From: Pseudogymnoascus destructans
Lineage: Eukaryota; Ascomycota; Leotiomycetes; Thelebolales; Thelebolaceae
Assembly: GCF_001641265.1 (NCBI RefSeq)
Contig: NW_020167561.1
Span: forward strand, 24,217 to 88,216
Direction: 5' to 3'
DNA length: 64,000 nt
Below, piece by piece: positions 63,523 through 64,000 of this stretch (position 1 is its first letter; each line of letters begins with the position of its first letter). The notes under the pieces were generated by a model. It was not told the origin of the DNA. It did no database searches and saw nothing but the letters and a program-made list of their open reading frames with translations. Made by a program: the position numbers and the translations under genes.

Positions 63523-64000
63523 CTAAACACTCCCCCGCTTCGCAACAATCTGTCTCAACCTCGCCAGCCCAAACATCGAAGGGAAGATATAATCCTACTC
63601 ATCATCAGCACATATCATCGGGAAAGTCGTCCTCATGCTACTCACCCAAACACTCCTCGGCGCGAATCGGTCCAAGAACCAGATTATCCACGAGCGATTG
63701 CCTGCCATACCCAGTTCGGGGGTTGGTCTTTAGGACCTCGTGAACGACGCTGGCGGAGTAGGCGGAGGTGGGCATTGCGCCCTCTGCTGGTTGTTAGCTT
63801 CCTATATCAACCCCCGTCTCCCACTCCCCCTACCCCCTTCCCCGGCAGCCCCAAGAATCCAGAAAAACAACCAAAAGGACAACAGAGAAACCTAACTCAC
63901 CCTGCGAATGCTTAACCCTCCTCAAATACTCCGCATTAATAGGCAAATACAAACTATCCTCCCCCAACGTCCTATCCGTCCTCGCGATCCTACTCTGCAC
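63523..64000 (-). pseudogene. AYR1-like short-chain dehydrogenase, partial, with a frameshift
   Basis: C-terminal exons only; the gene runs off the right edge. Exon from 64000 to 63901 (TLGEDSLYLPINAEYLRRVK HS), intron 63900-63784, exon 63783-63646 (EGAMPTSAYSASVVHEVLKT), intron 63645-63595, last exon 63594-63523 (DYIFPSMFGLARLRQIVAKR). LYLPI...SQEGAMP...WIIWFLDRFAPRSVW is the substrate-side end of 1-acyl-DHAP reductase (Ayr1)-type SDRs. Within the middle exon the frame must shift by one base near 63705-63715 to pass from KTNPRTG to AGNRSWIIWFLDRF. It is either a decayed allele or a sequencing error. The Rossmann core is outside the window. Confidence 0.65.

Overview
The window is nuclear DNA from a filamentous ascomycete (Pezizomycotina; Leotiomycetes would fit, but the sequence alone does not settle the class). 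The signs are short introns of about 45-70 nt with GT/AG borders, eukaryotic housekeeping genes on both strands, fungal-type proteins (Opi1, Ugo1, glucosidase II alpha, fungal GT17) and AT-rich transposon islands with C-to-T decay typical of repeat-induced point mutation (RIP).

Layout. 1-29.2 kb is a conserved gene block: SRP54 (cut by the left edge), RRP15, mitochondrial ferredoxin YAH1, UGO1, NOP10, NOB1, OPI1-like, AP-1 mu (APM1), a mitochondrial membrane protein with a homopolymer frameshift, NDK1, glucosidase II alpha, a giant ankyrin protein with a nucleotidyltransferase-like N-terminus, and SPO11. 29.3-39.4 kb is a transposon island: a foldback/TIR element, a decayed Tc1/mariner transposase, an LTR nested in another LTR, a two-gene PIF/Harbinger element with a dead catalytic Asp, a Tc1/mariner element with TIRs that was hit by two different solo LTRs (each with a perfect 5-bp target duplication), and a pogo/Fot1 fragment. 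39.7-51.1 kb is genic again: an oxidosqualene cyclase with altered active-site motifs, a conserved unknown, NOP16, the CAF-1 large subunit and a GT17 glycosyltransferase. 51.2-62.7 kb is a second island. It holds a 7.0-kb Ty3/gypsy chromovirus (53461-60459) with LTRs differing at about 3 positions, inserted into an old RIP-decayed gypsy element, then solo LTRs and a hAT transposase with 12 in-frame stops. The right edge (63.5-64 kb) holds the C-terminal part of an AYR1-like reductase gene with a frameshift.

Four genes act in ribosome or snoRNP assembly (RRP15, NOP10, NOB1, NOP16), and SRP54, APM1 and glucosidase II act in secretion. I see no operon-like or secondary-metabolite clustering. The most interesting part is the chromovirus. 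Its gag ends in an in-frame A AAA AAC slippery heptamer, followed by an 8-nt spacer and a hairpin, which puts pol in the -1 frame. The opposite strand, next to the 3' LTR, encodes a separate protein with Gal4-type Zn2Cys6 cysteine spacing. Its two pol nonsense codons are CGA-to-TGA changes, while the hAT relic nearby has only TAA/TAG stops, so the two elements decayed by different mutational routes.

Exon joins were read by eye from splice consensus, phase and protein-family continuity. No alignment or search was run.
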